Source: an uncultured Chloroflexota bacterium
Lineage (GTDB): Bacteria > Chloroflexota > Anaerolineae > Aggregatilineales > Phototrophicaceae
Assembly (NCBI GenBank): GCA_937988705.1
Contig: CALKIA010000197.1
Location: 1 to 11,678, forward strand
Direction of reading: 5' to 3'
DNA length: 11,678 bases
Position 1 is the stretch's first letter, and every line of letters begins with the position of its first letter. The translations under genes and the position numbers were made by a program. The notes beneath the pieces are model-generated. The model worked only from the letters and a program-made list of their open reading frames with translations, searched no databases and was not told the DNA's origin. Below are positions 1-6,239 of the stretch, in pieces.

Positions 1-28
1 CTCGCCACAGCGGTATTTAGCTTTTCTC

Positions 29-55
29 CCCTCTCCCCGCTTGCGTGGGAGAGGG
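29..55. repeat. GC-rich hairpin repeat at left edge
   Basis: A perfect 9-bp stem (CCCTCTCCC at 29-37, GGGAGAGGG at 47-55) encloses a 9-nt loop and is followed by a G-rich tail, TTGGGGGTGAGGGG. Similar hairpin-plus-tail arrangements recur around 5187-5270 and 9000-9049, so this looks like one copy of a dispersed intergenic repeat family. It could also act as an RNA hairpin downstream of whatever gene lies left of the window. The rest of 1-171 shows no credible gene. Confidence 0.6.
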
Positions 56-171
56 TTGGGGGTGAGGGGTCGCTATAACTATTCGTGTGGTTGGGTACTA
101 GGACAAACTGCCCATTCCGAAAGCGCTTCGAGGGCCATCCCTACGCGGGATCACCCTGCGGACGCGCCGCT

Positions 172-1296
172 TTACTGTGCCTTGGCCAGCAGCGTGTCGA
201 AATTGCCGAGCGGCAAATTGAAGGTATTGGCGACGGCCGGATGCAGCACCTGACCCGCATAGAGGTTCAGCCCCTTCGCCAGACCGGGTTCGCTCTCCAG
301 CACCTCGCGCAGATCGCCGCCCGCCAACTTGAGGATATAGCGCAGCGTCGCATTCGACAGCGCGAAGCTCGCCGTGCGCGGGACGGCCCCGGGCATGTTG
401 GCCACGCCGTAGTGCAGCACGCCATCGACCACATAGGTCGGGTCGCTGTGTGTGGTCGGGCGGGTCGTCTCCACGCAGCCCCCCTGATCGACCGCCACAT
501 CCACAATCACGCTGCTGCGCGGCATGATCGAGAGCATTTCGCGTGTGACCAGCCGCGGCGCGCGCGCCCCCGTCACCAGCACCGCGCCGATCACGGCGTC
601 GGCGGTGACCAGCGCCTCCCGGATGTTGATTTCGTTGGAGTAAATCGTCGTCAGCCGCCCATGCAGAATCTGATCCAGATACACGAGGCGTTCGTTGTTC
701 AGGTCGAGCAGCGTGACATTGGCCCCCATGCCGAGTGCCACCTGCGCCGCGTTCGTACCCACCGACCCGCCGCCGAGGATCACGACATGCGCGGGGCGTA
801 CGCCGGGGACGCCTCCCATCAGAATGCCGCGGCCACCTTCCGGCTTTTGCAGGTAAAACGCCGCGATCTGCGTTGCCATGCGCCCCGCCACTTCGCTCAT
901 CGGCTGCAATAGCGGGAGCTGACCATGCTCATTCTCAACCGTCTCATAAGCGAGGCCGGTCACGCCGCTGTTCATCATGGCATGGGTCAAGTCTTCGTTC
1001 GCCGACAGATGCAGATAAGTAAACAGCAGCAAATCGTCACGTAAATAACCATATTCCGAAGACGTTGGTTCTTTCACTTTGAGCACCATATTGGCCCGAT
1101 TCCACGCTTCTGCCGCGGTGTGCGCGACCTGCGCCCCCGCCTGCACGTATTCATTGTCGGTGAAACCGCTGCCTATACCCGCGTTAGTTTCCACAATGAC
1201 TTTGTGCCCACGTCGCGTCAGTTCGCGAACGCCGCCGGGTGGGAGCGCGACACGAAATTCGTTGTCCTTGATTTCCTTCGGGATACCGATGATCAT
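172..1296 (-). CDS. ald: Alanine dehydrogenase (NAD-dependent)
   Basis: Catalyses reversible oxidative deamination of L-alanine to pyruvate and ammonium with NAD+, in the cytoplasm; the family forms hexamers. The 374-aa length is normal for the family. It opens with the canonical MIIGIPKEIK. Residues known to be catalytic or substrate-binding in the family fall at their standard numbers: R15, K75 (KVKEP), H96 (TYLHL) and D270 (DVAVDQGG). The Rossmann motif GGGSVG is at 175-180, and D198 at the end of the second strand fits NAD rather than NADP preference. The first ATG is retained because it gives the family's conserved N-terminus, although the ribosome-binding site is weak. It is transcribed alone, divergently from the TMEM175-like gene. 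The close relative pyridine nucleotide transhydrogenase alpha subunit is excluded by length and by these residues. Confidence 0.96.
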   Translation of the reverse strand: MIIGIPKEIKDNEFRVALPPGGVRELTRRGHKVIVETNAGIGSGFTDNEYVQAGAQVAHTAAEAWNRANMVLKVKEPTSSEYGYLRDDLLLFTYLHLSANEDLTHAMMNSGVTGLAYETVENEHGQLPLLQPMSEVAGRMATQIAAFYLQKPEGGRGILMGGVPGVRPAHVVILGGGSVGTNAAQVALGMGANVTLLDLNNERLVYLDQILHGRLTTIYSNEINIREALVTADAVIGAVLVTGARAPRLVTREMLSIMPRSSVIVDVAVDQGGCVETTRPTTHSDPTYVVDGVLHYGVANMPGAVPRTASFALSNATLRYILKLAGGDLREVLESEPGLAKGLNLYAGQVLHPAVANTFNLPLGNFDTLLAKAQ

Positions 1297-1320
1297 GCTG
1301 TTTTCTCTTTTCGCTCACGA

Positions 1321-1350
1321 CTTATAGCTCTATTGTACACAATGTCGCAA
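1321..1350 (-). promoter_or_regulatory. Putative ald promoter region with small inverted repeat
   Basis: On the minus strand, TTGCGA (complement of 1345-1350) and TATAAG (complement of 1321-1326) are separated by 18 bp, a plausible sigma-70 pair about 25 bp before the ald start. An alternative -10, TACAAT (complement of 1332-1337), also exists. Between them lies the inverted repeat ATTGT-AC-ACAAT (1332-1343), a possible regulator site. The assignment rests on sequence resemblance only. Confidence 0.4.
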
Positions 1351-1407
1351 CAACTCAAGTTATTTTCATACACTTTGATCGAATAGTCGGGTGATGGAAA
1401 AATCCGC

Positions 1408-1413
1408 TACAAT
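1408..1413 (+). promoter_or_regulatory. Possible -10 element for the TMEM175-like gene
   Basis: TACAAT lies 32 bp upstream of the start codon and matches the -10 consensus at five of six positions. No good -35 hexamer sits 16-18 bp upstream, so this is tentative. Confidence 0.25.
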
Positions 1414-1445
1414 AACGAGAGTGAATCGCCGCCACAGGGAAAAGA

Positions 1446-2111
1446 ATGACCGAACAACCGAATGCGTCCGCGCCCCCGAAACTGCCAACGCTCAGCACTG
1501 CCCGCATCGAGACCTTGGCCGATGGCGTCTTCGCCATCGTCATGACGCTGCTCGTGTTTGACATGCGCGTCCCGGTGCAGGGAGAGGTGGATGCGATTGG
1601 CTTAGGCCAAGCCCTGTTAACGCTCACGCCGAACATGATCTCGTACGTGATCAGCTTCGTCATCCTCGGCGTGTTCTGGGTCGGCCATCACAACCAGTTC
1701 TTCTATATCCGCCGCTCTGATCGCACGCTGCTGTGGATCAACATCCTGTTTTTGATGTTTGTGGCGCTCGTACCGTTTTCGGCCGGGCTGCTCAGTCGCT
1801 ACGGCAGCGACCGCCTCAGCCTGATCGTGTACAACATCAACCTGATCTGCGTGGGCGCGGTCTTGTATCTGCACTGGGCCTATGCGGTCCGCGACGCACA
1901 TTTGCTCGGTCACACGCTGGACGCCAAAGTGGATCGGTTGGTGCGACGGCGCATCTTGATCGCTCCGACGCTCTACGTGCTCTCAATTCTCGTCTCGTTC
2001 ATCAGCATCCCCATTGCCGACTTCATGGATGTGCTCATTCCGGTGTTGTACGTGCTGCCCGCCAATTTCGATTCGATCTTCCGGGGACGCCAAGACCGTG
2101 AAAACAAATGA
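1446..2111 (+). CDS. TMEM175/DUF1211-family membrane protein, putative potassium channel
   Basis: A 221-aa protein with six predicted hydrophobic segments (about 24-42, 64-84, 95-116, 125-147, 168-189 and 190-207). The first helix carries the family signature R20-x3-LADGVFAI-x2-TLL, corresponding to the RxxxFSD motif of TMEM175. A conserved WVGHHNQF follows at 78-85. Bacterial TMEM175 homologues are single six-helix subunits known to form tetrameric potassium-permeable channels, so a plasma-membrane cation channel is the likely role. Here the FSD triplet reads LAD, a variant that I believe is common in bacterial members but which may affect gating or selectivity. AGGGA at 1436-1440, five bases before the ATG, supports the start. 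The GNAT gene begins 55 bp downstream on the same strand and may be cotranscribed. Confidence 0.85.
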   Translation: MTEQPNASAPPKLPTLSTARIETLADGVFAIVMTLLVFDMRVPVQGEVDAIGLGQALLTLTPNMISYVISFVILGVFWVGHHNQFFYIRRSDRTLLWINILFLMFVALVPFSAGLLSRYGSDRLSLIVYNINLICVGAVLYLHWAYAVRDAHLLGHTLDAKVDRLVRRRILIAPTLYVLSILVSFISIPIADFMDVLIPVLYVLPANFDSIFRGRQDRENK

Positions 2112-2166
2112 AGCAAAGCGCGTTAGAATGTCTCTACGTTGATAGATGATCGGTGAAAGCTAAAAC

Positions 2167-2772
2167 ATGGTTTATCTGGCGCACATCCCCGAGCAGATCG
2201 AGTCGCCGCGGCTGCTCTTGCGCGCGCCGCGCAACAACGACGGCGCGCTGGTCAACGCGGGCGTCAAAGAGTCGCTCACCGAGCTGCGCCCGTGGATGCC
2301 GTGGGCGCGTGAAGGGCAAACGATCGCCGAGTCCGAGACGTATGCCCGTGAATCGGCGCTGCGCTTTCGCACCCGCGAAGAACTCAACTACCTCTTGTTC
2401 CGCAAAGGTGATGGAGAGTATCTCGGTAATTTGGGGCTGCACACGATTGCGTGGGACGTGCCGCGCTTCGAAATTGGCTACTGGATTCGCACCAGCATGG
2501 TCGGCCACGGCTACATGACCGAAGCGGTCACTACCTTGAGCGCCTTAGCCTTCAGTGTGTTAGGCGCGAAGCGGGTGGAAATTCGCTGTGACTCACACAA
2601 CCTCCGCAGCGCTAAAGTCGCGGAGCGTGTCGGTTATCAGTTGGAGGTGAAGATGCGCTGGCAGTCGCGTAACCCGCAGGGTGAGCTGCGTGATACGCTG
2701 GTCTACGTCATGTTCAGCGACACGCAAACCGAGGAGATAACAAAAGCGGCGTCTTTATTAACTGATCTTTAA
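2167..2772 (+). CDS. GNAT-family N-acetyltransferase (RimJ/RimL type)
   Basis: A 201-aa cytoplasmic protein of the Acetyltransf_3 (RimJ/RimL) class, which transfers acetyl from acetyl-CoA to an amine on a protein N-terminus, amino acid or small molecule. The N-terminus has the typical 'SPRLLLRAPRNND' beta strand and following acidic turn (13-25). Motif A, which binds the CoA pyrophosphate, is IGYWI...SMVGHGYMTEA at 103-120, a variant of the usual Q/RxxGxG/A with G113 and G115. Motif B follows as N145-x2-SAK-x-AERVGY (145-157). The substrate cannot be read from the sequence. The ribosome-binding site is weak: GGTGA lies about 10 bp upstream. The last codons run into the left arm of a terminator hairpin shared with the convergent 59-codon gene. 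Confidence 0.88.
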   Translation: MVYLAHIPEQIESPRLLLRAPRNNDGALVNAGVKESLTELRPWMPWAREGQTIAESETYARESALRFRTREELNYLLFRKGDGEYLGNLGLHTIAWDVPRFEIGYWIRTSMVGHGYMTEAVTTLSALAFSVLGAKRVEIRCDSHNLRSAKVAERVGYQLEVKMRWQSRNPQGELRDTLVYVMFSDTQTEEITKAASLLTDL

Positions 2773-2781
2773 AGACACCGC
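2746..2781. terminator. Bidirectional terminator between GNAT gene and small membrane protein gene
   Basis: A 12-bp stem with one mismatch (GCGGCGTCTTTA at 2746-2757, TAAAGACACCGC at 2770-2781) and a 12-nt loop. On the plus strand it is followed by CGTTTATT. On the minus strand it is followed by TTTTG. It overlaps the 3' end of the GNAT gene and lies between two convergent genes, as expected for a shared intrinsic terminator. Confidence 0.75.
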
Positions 2782-2810
2782 TCGTTTATTAAGCTGGGGG
2801 CTGGGAATTG

Positions 2811-2990
2811 TTAAGTCGAACGGATCTGCTGCCGCTGCGTGCGCCGCGTCTCCGGGAGACGTTCACGCCGTTCATTTACGACCATATTTACTTTACTCAA
2901 CAGCCAGGAGACGGCTTCGGCGCCGAGGAGAACGACGAAATAGCCGACGGTCAGTAACAGTGCGATACACACCAAGACTGCAAATGACAT
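2811..2990 (-). CDS. Small single-pass membrane protein, 59 aa, unknown function
   Basis: I do not recognise this gene. The frame starts with ATG (complement of 2988-2990) and ends in TAA (complement of 2811-2813). The first 24 residues or so are strongly hydrophobic (MSFAVLVCIALLLTVGYFVV...), with no charged residue before E24, so they form a likely membrane anchor. They are followed by an amphipathic linker and a basic, glutamine/arginine-rich tail (about 39-59, with NERRERLPETRR). A good ribosome-binding site, GGGGAG (complement of 2997-3002), sits six bases before the ATG. A terminator follows the stop codon. Start signal, membrane segment, basic cytoplasmic tail and terminator together argue for a real gene, even though it is below common length cut-offs. 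It could be a regulatory or accessory membrane peptide; no function is assigned. Confidence 0.68.
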   Translation of the reverse strand: MSFAVLVCIALLLTVGYFVVLLGAEAVSWLLSKVNMVVNERRERLPETRRTQRQQIRST

Positions 2991-3053
2991 AAAGCTCTCC
3001 CCTTTCCTACAACCGAACGTCCTCGCTTATCATTAAGCATGTTTGAAGTATAT

Positions 3054-3082
3054 GTTAAACACACTTTAAATTCTATAGTCAA
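3054..3082 (-). promoter_or_regulatory. Possible promoter of the 59-aa membrane protein gene
   Basis: On the minus strand, TTGACT (complement of 3077-3082) and TTTAAC (complement of 3054-3059) are 17 bp apart in an AT-rich island. TGTTT (3040-3044) and AAACA (3057-3061) form an inverted repeat over the -10 end. The -35 is good and the -10 is mediocre. Confidence 0.35.
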
Positions 3083-3185
3083 TTAGCCCAATTTTCTGGG
3101 ACTTTAGGCGTATTCTCATGAATAAGCTCTGCAGGGCGTCGGTCAAGCGTTGTCTGAGCGCAGACTAAGCACCGCAGGCGCGTCA

Positions 3186-3215
3186 TTGTCAACTTGGTTG
3201 TAATGCAAGTAAAAT
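3186..3215 (+). promoter_or_regulatory. Putative promoter of the WD40 gene
   Basis: TTGTCA (3186-3191) and TAAAAT (3210-3215) are separated by 18 bp and lie about 37 bp upstream of the ATG at 3253. Both hexamers match the sigma-70 consensus at five of six positions. The remainder of the 2991-3252 gap holds nothing else identifiable beyond a short stem, GTCTG/CAGAC, at 3152-3165. Confidence 0.45.
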
Positions 3216-3252
3216 TTTAATGTTGCATTTGACCAAACAAAGGAGTGCCCCT

Positions 3253-4599
3253 ATGTCTCGACGCATTCTGTTGATCATTTTCGTACTGCTCATACCCATG
3301 GCGGTGAGCGCACAGTCAGCCCCCCCGCCCGAAATCGACGCCGCGCTGGCTGACGTGAACACCCGCCTGGGCACAGCCTATACCCTCGACGATCTGGCGA
3401 ACTGGTCGTGGGCGGAGCAGATCTTTAACGACGCGAGTCTCGGCTGTCCGCAACCCGACATGCTGTACGCGCAGGTTGTCACGCGCGGCTTCATCATCAC
3501 CCTGACGATTGAAGACCAAATCTTCGACTACCGCGCGGCCACGGGCAGCGGTGCGGCGACGTTTTGCAGCGTGACGCCCATCGCCGAAAGCACGCCCGAG
3601 CCGGCCATCGGCGGCACGTGGGAATACACGGCCGTCGCGGGCAGCTTTAACCCCTATCTGGCGTGGTCACCGTCCGGCAGCGCCATCGCGGTGTCGGGCG
3701 TCGTCGACGCATCCGGCGCAGCGACGGGGCAGATCCTGCTCTACAACCCCGATGATCTCGAAGCCCTGCCCGCCCAGATTCCGCTGGAACAGGGTGTGAC
3801 GGCGCTGGAATTTGTCGCTACCAGCACGGGGATTTCGCTGGTGACGGGCGGCGGCGCGGGTCAGGTGGCGCTCCTCCCCATCGAGCCACAGACCGGCGAA
3901 CCCTTTAACATGCACTTCGAGCAGTTTGGCGCCACGGTCACGGCGGTCGCTGTCAGCCCGGATGGCAGCACTATCGCCTCGGCGAACGCCTCGTTTAACG
4001 ATCCGGCGCTGAGCGAACTCTTCGCGATCCATCTATGGGACGCTGCGACAGGCGATTACATCCGCAGTATCGCCGTCAGCGCGCCGATCACTTCACTGGC
4101 TTTCAGCCCGGTCGACACGCAGTTGGCCGCGGGCACGGTCGAAGGCACGCTCCTGCTCGTCGACGCCGAAGCGGGCGAAACGGCGGCTGAAGTTGGCTCA
4201 ACCACGCCAGCCGCTGGCGCTGTGATCACCGTGGTGGAGTACAGCGACGACGGTTCGCTGTTGGCCGTTGGCAGCGGGACGACTATCACCTTGTGGGACG
4301 CGACCGATCCGCAGAACCTGACCACCGTGCAAACGCTGACCACCGACGCGCCGATCCGCGCGCTGGCGTTTACCCCGGATGGGGAAACACTCGCCGTGAG
4401 CGGTGGTGATCCGTCCGTGCCGGATGCCGCGACGAGCAGCATCCGTGTCTGGGATGTGCGTTCCGGCGAAACCATGGCGACCTTGCGCGGTCACACCGAT
4501 GCCGTCAACAGTCTCGCCTTCAGCCCGGATGGTACGCGTCTCGCCTCCATCAGCTATGACGGCACGCTGCGCATCTGGGAGTTCGGCGCAGCGGGCTAA
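3253..4599 (+). CDS. Secreted WD40-repeat beta-propeller protein
   Basis: A 448-aa exported protein. ATG 3253 is preferred over an in-frame ATG at 3220 because AGGAG (3241-3245) lies seven bases before it and a clean signal peptide then begins (MSRRILLIIFVLLIPMAVSA, cleavage probably after AVSA). Residues about 25-105 form a small N-terminal domain with two cysteines, C65 (ASLGC) and C105 (ATFC), that could form a disulphide outside the cell. From about 122 onward seven propeller blades can be counted, each marked by a strand such as AFSPDG or AVSPDG (about 139, 185, 235, 284, 330, 374 and 424). The last blade is a classical WD repeat with GHTDAVNSLAFSPDG and ending RIWEFG. Such propellers are protein-interaction platforms; the partner is unknown. 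It appears monocistronic, with palindromic repeats directly downstream. Confidence 0.86.
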   Translation: MSRRILLIIFVLLIPMAVSAQSAPPPEIDAALADVNTRLGTAYTLDDLANWSWAEQIFNDASLGCPQPDMLYAQVVTRGFIITLTIEDQIFDYRAATGSGAATFCSVTPIAESTPEPAIGGTWEYTAVAGSFNPYLAWSPSGSAIAVSGVVDASGAATGQILLYNPDDLEALPAQIPLEQGVTALEFVATSTGISLVTGGGAGQVALLPIEPQTGEPFNMHFEQFGATVTAVAVSPDGSTIASANASFNDPALSELFAIHLWDAATGDYIRSIAVSAPITSLAFSPVDTQLAAGTVEGTLLLVDAEAGETAAEVGSTTPAAGAVITVVEYSDDGSLLAVGSGTTITLWDATDPQNLTTVQTLTTDAPIRALAFTPDGETLAVSGGDPSVPDAATSSIRVWDVRSGETMATLRGHTDAVNSLAFSPDGTRLASISYDGTLRIWEFGAAG

Positions 4600-4622
4600 A
4601 GTAGACTCTCGAAAGTCCCAAT

Positions 4623-4680
4623 GGAGGGGTAGACCTAGGTGTCTACCCGGTTTCGGGCGCACACCCAGGTGCGCCCCTAC
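4623..4680. repeat. REPIN-like inverted pair of palindromes
   Basis: GGAG (4623-4626) precedes a stem GGGTAGAC/GTCTACCC (4627-4634 with 4641-4648). Six bases later a second stem, GGGCGCAC/GTGCGCCC (4655-4662 with 4669-4676), is followed by CTAC (4677-4680). Palindromes bounded by GTAG/GGAG tetranucleotides and arranged head to head are the hallmark of REPIN elements. It lies just after the WD40 stop codon and may also act as an mRNA 3' hairpin. Confidence 0.65.
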
Positions 4681-4754
4681 ATCCATTCGTGGATTTGTTT
4701 CGAGAACCTATTTTAAGTGCAGATGAACTAATCTTTTTGGATGTTTGAGGCAAA

Positions 4755-4815
4755 GGACGAGGCAGGCCTCGTCCCTACAAGAACCGTTTTCGTAGGGACA
4801 AGGCCTGCCTTGTCC
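4755..4815. repeat. Inverted pair of GTAG-flanked palindromes
   Basis: Stem GGACGAGG/CCTCGTCC (4755-4762 with 4767-4774) is followed by CTAC (4775-4778). After 13 bases comes GTAG (4792-4795) and stem GGACAAGG/CCTTGTCC (4796-4803 with 4808-4815). The tetranucleotides face inward here, opposite to the 4623-4680 pair, which suggests two neighbouring single elements rather than one REPIN. Confidence 0.65.
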
Positions 4816-4909
4816 TCAATTGACCGATTCCTAAACATGCTTCAACACCCAAAAGAACTGGCTCATCTGTACTTAAGGACTCGATCCGGTAAGTTATTCC
4901 AGATCGTTC

Positions 4910-4933
4910 GTAGGGACAGCGCCGGCGCTGTCC
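4910..4933 (+). repeat. GTAG-flanked perfect palindrome
   Basis: GTAG (4910-4913) is followed by a perfect 20-bp palindrome, GGACAGCGCC/GGCGCTGTCC (4914-4933). A decayed second arm (GCGGACAAGGCCCGGCC, about 4941-4957) follows. Confidence 0.6.
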
Positions 4934-4997
4934 GTTTGGAGCGGACAAGGCCCGGCCAGTATCTCGGTAGGATAGCGTGAAGTCGCTTTGGAACCCG

Positions 4998-5022
4998 CGG
5001 ACGCGCGGTTGCGCGTCCGTAC
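4998..5022. repeat. Decayed member of the palindrome family
   Basis: A perfect 9-bp stem CGGACGCGC/GCGCGTCCG (4998-5006 with 5011-5019) with a 4-nt loop ends in GTAC, one base away from the CTAC expected for the minus orientation. Stem length and the flank match the other copies while the stem sequence differs. Confidence 0.45.
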
Positions 5023-5086
5023 CAAAGATCGTTTCTCGGGTAAGGGTGTGTAAAAAATCACCCAAACGCCCCAAGGAAAAGCTTTC

Positions 5087-5110
5087 GTAGGGACAAGGCA
5101 TGCCTTGTCC
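5087..5110 (+). repeat. GTAG-flanked perfect palindrome
   Basis: GTAG (5087-5090) precedes a perfect 20-bp palindrome, GGACAAGGCA/TGCCTTGTCC (5091-5110). It differs from the copy at 4796-4815 only in the centre of the palindrome. It is the cleanest copy in the window. Confidence 0.65.
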
Positions 5111-5186
5111 TCTTTGTTTTCTCTCCAAAAATTAGGACGCGACATGCGCGGATTTCAGAAGTGTTGAAACTACCTACCCCCACACG

Positions 5187-5270
5187 CCCCCTCACCCCCT
5201 AGCCCACGCATGCAGGGAGATGGGGAATCTTGCTCCCCTCCCTGAATTCGGGGAGAGGTCGGTGGTGGGG
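5187..5270. repeat. GC-rich nested inverted repeat
   Basis: An inner stem CTCCC/GGGAG (5238-5242 with 5251-5255) is followed by GAGGTCGGTGGTGGGG. The segment CCCCCTCACC (5187-5196) can pair imperfectly with GGTGGTGGGG (5261-5270). The arrangement resembles the hairpin-plus-G-rich-tail at 29-66. No gene was found anywhere in 4600-5387: the short open frames there run through palindromes and lack start signals. Confidence 0.4.
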
Positions 5271-5320
5271 TCAGACGGCCATCGTTCCCCCTCGAATTCA
5301 ACCGTGCCATTACTCCAGCA

Positions 5321-5349
5321 TTGGAATCCCTCTTTGATGACGGTAAACT
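5321..5349 (+). promoter_or_regulatory. Possible promoter for the 267-aa protein gene
   Basis: TTGGAA (5321-5326) and TAAACT (5344-5349) are 17 bp apart, each matching the consensus at four of six positions. They would give a leader of about 30 nt before ATG 5388. Confidence 0.35.
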
Positions 5350-5387
5350 GCCTCTATCTGCGTTGGATTTAGCGCTGTAGAGGCTCC

Positions 5388-6191
5388 ATGGCAATTGATT
5401 ATGTGGTCGATTATGGCTGTGTGCCGAAATCGACACTCAGCACCTCCGGCATATTAGACCGATTGAAGTCCCGCGAGCGGGCAAATCAGGTGATTCGCCT
5501 GTTCCGCGAGAATGGCGATCAGCGCCCGCCGAGCGAAATGGGTTTCGAATTCACACGCACGTCGGCGACGGGCGAAGAAGAAACGCGCGTGATCGTCGTA
5601 CAGGAGCTGCTCGACGAAGCGATCGCGCTCGAACCGCTGGCGCATCACTGCGCGGGCTGCCCCGCCAATGTGATCGGCGCGCCGTTCGGCTGCATGAGCT
5701 TCATCCAGTATCCCATCTCGCTGGCGGCGGAACGCTGGCTGCTGGATCGCCTGCCGGGGATTGACGAGCCGATCATCTGGCTGCTGCTCAAACAGGGCGT
5801 GATCGAACTCGGCTACGATGGCGCGTTGGTCGCGCCGCTGCGCTCCAATTCGGCGATCTTCGAAGAATCAAAGCTGCCGGGACGCGACATGATCGAATTC
5901 CTGCTCAACAGCAATCAGGTCTTTCAGATGTTGTTTCTGACGGGGCATATCCAGCCATCGCACGCGGGTGTGCTGCTGCTGCTCTTTGGAGCCATTCGCC
6001 GTGACCTCGAAGCGCATCAGGTGGTGTTGATCATGAACCGTTCGCTGACACCCGAGCAGGTCGAGCGCGATTTCCCGTTCCGGTTGCAGCCGGACGACGC
6101 CGACGATCACACGATTCAGCAATTGAAGCAGTTTTTCTTCGCGCTCTACCGCGCGTATGTGCTCAATGTGGCGGTGCTGCTGGACGTGTAA
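5388..6191 (+). CDS. Unrecognised 267-aa protein with CxxC-x10-C motif
   Basis: I do not recognise the family. The protein appears soluble: no signal peptide, and the hydrophobic stretches (about 179-186 and 193-200) are too short or too interrupted for clear membrane helices. Its standout feature is HHCAGCPANVIGAPFGC at 86-102, which places H86, H87, C88, C91 and C102 in a compact loop, with C11 the only other cysteine. This could bind zinc or an iron-sulphur cluster or hold a redox disulphide; that is inference. The C-terminal half is rich in leucine and alpha-helix-like. ATG 5388 is supported by a modest GAGG (5380-5383) four bases upstream. The gene stands alone, between the repeat cluster and a terminator facing the convergent response regulator. 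Codon use matches its neighbours, so nothing suggests recent transfer. Confidence 0.75.
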   Translation: MAIDYVVDYGCVPKSTLSTSGILDRLKSRERANQVIRLFRENGDQRPPSEMGFEFTRTSATGEEETRVIVVQELLDEAIALEPLAHHCAGCPANVIGAPFGCMSFIQYPISLAAERWLLDRLPGIDEPIIWLLLKQGVIELGYDGALVAPLRSNSAIFEESKLPGRDMIEFLLNSNQVFQMLFLTGHIQPSHAGVLLLLFGAIRRDLEAHQVVLIMNRSLTPEQVERDFPFRLQPDDADDHTIQQLKQFFFALYRAYVLNVAVLLDV

Positions 6192-6197
6192 ATTACG

Positions 6198-6230
6198 CCT
6201 CACCCGTTGCGCTGCGCTCAACGGGTGAGG
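6198..6230. terminator. Strong terminator hairpin between convergent genes
   Basis: A perfect 12-bp stem (CCTCACCCGTTG at 6198-6209, CAACGGGTGAGG at 6219-6230) with a 9-nt loop lies between the stop codons of two convergent genes, which are only 48 bp apart. TTTGCTCGTTT follows on the plus strand; the minus-strand tail is less T-rich. The same core, GTTGAGCGCAGCG followed by a GGGTGAGG tail, reappears at 9024-9049, so this terminator may derive from a dispersed repeat. Confidence 0.75.
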
Positions 6231-6239
6231 TTTGCTCGT

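Noticed and set aside
85..912. Long plus-strand open frame (275 codons) opposite ald
   Set aside because: It is antisense to a well-supported alanine dehydrogenase gene, its product is rich in Arg/His/Gln with no recognisable motif, and it is explained by high-GC codon bias.
3220..3252. Upstream ATG start for the WD40 protein
   Set aside because: It adds 11 residues before the signal peptide and has no ribosome-binding site, while ATG 3253 has AGGAG at seven bases and yields a normal signal peptide.
4623..5110. CRISPR array
   Set aside because: The palindromes vary in stem sequence, are irregularly spaced and have no uniform spacers. No cas gene is near.
4741..5145. Short open frames on both strands in the gap after the WD40 gene
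   Set aside because: They run through the palindromic repeats, encode repeat-derived peptides such as RDSAGAVR, and lack ribosome-binding sites.
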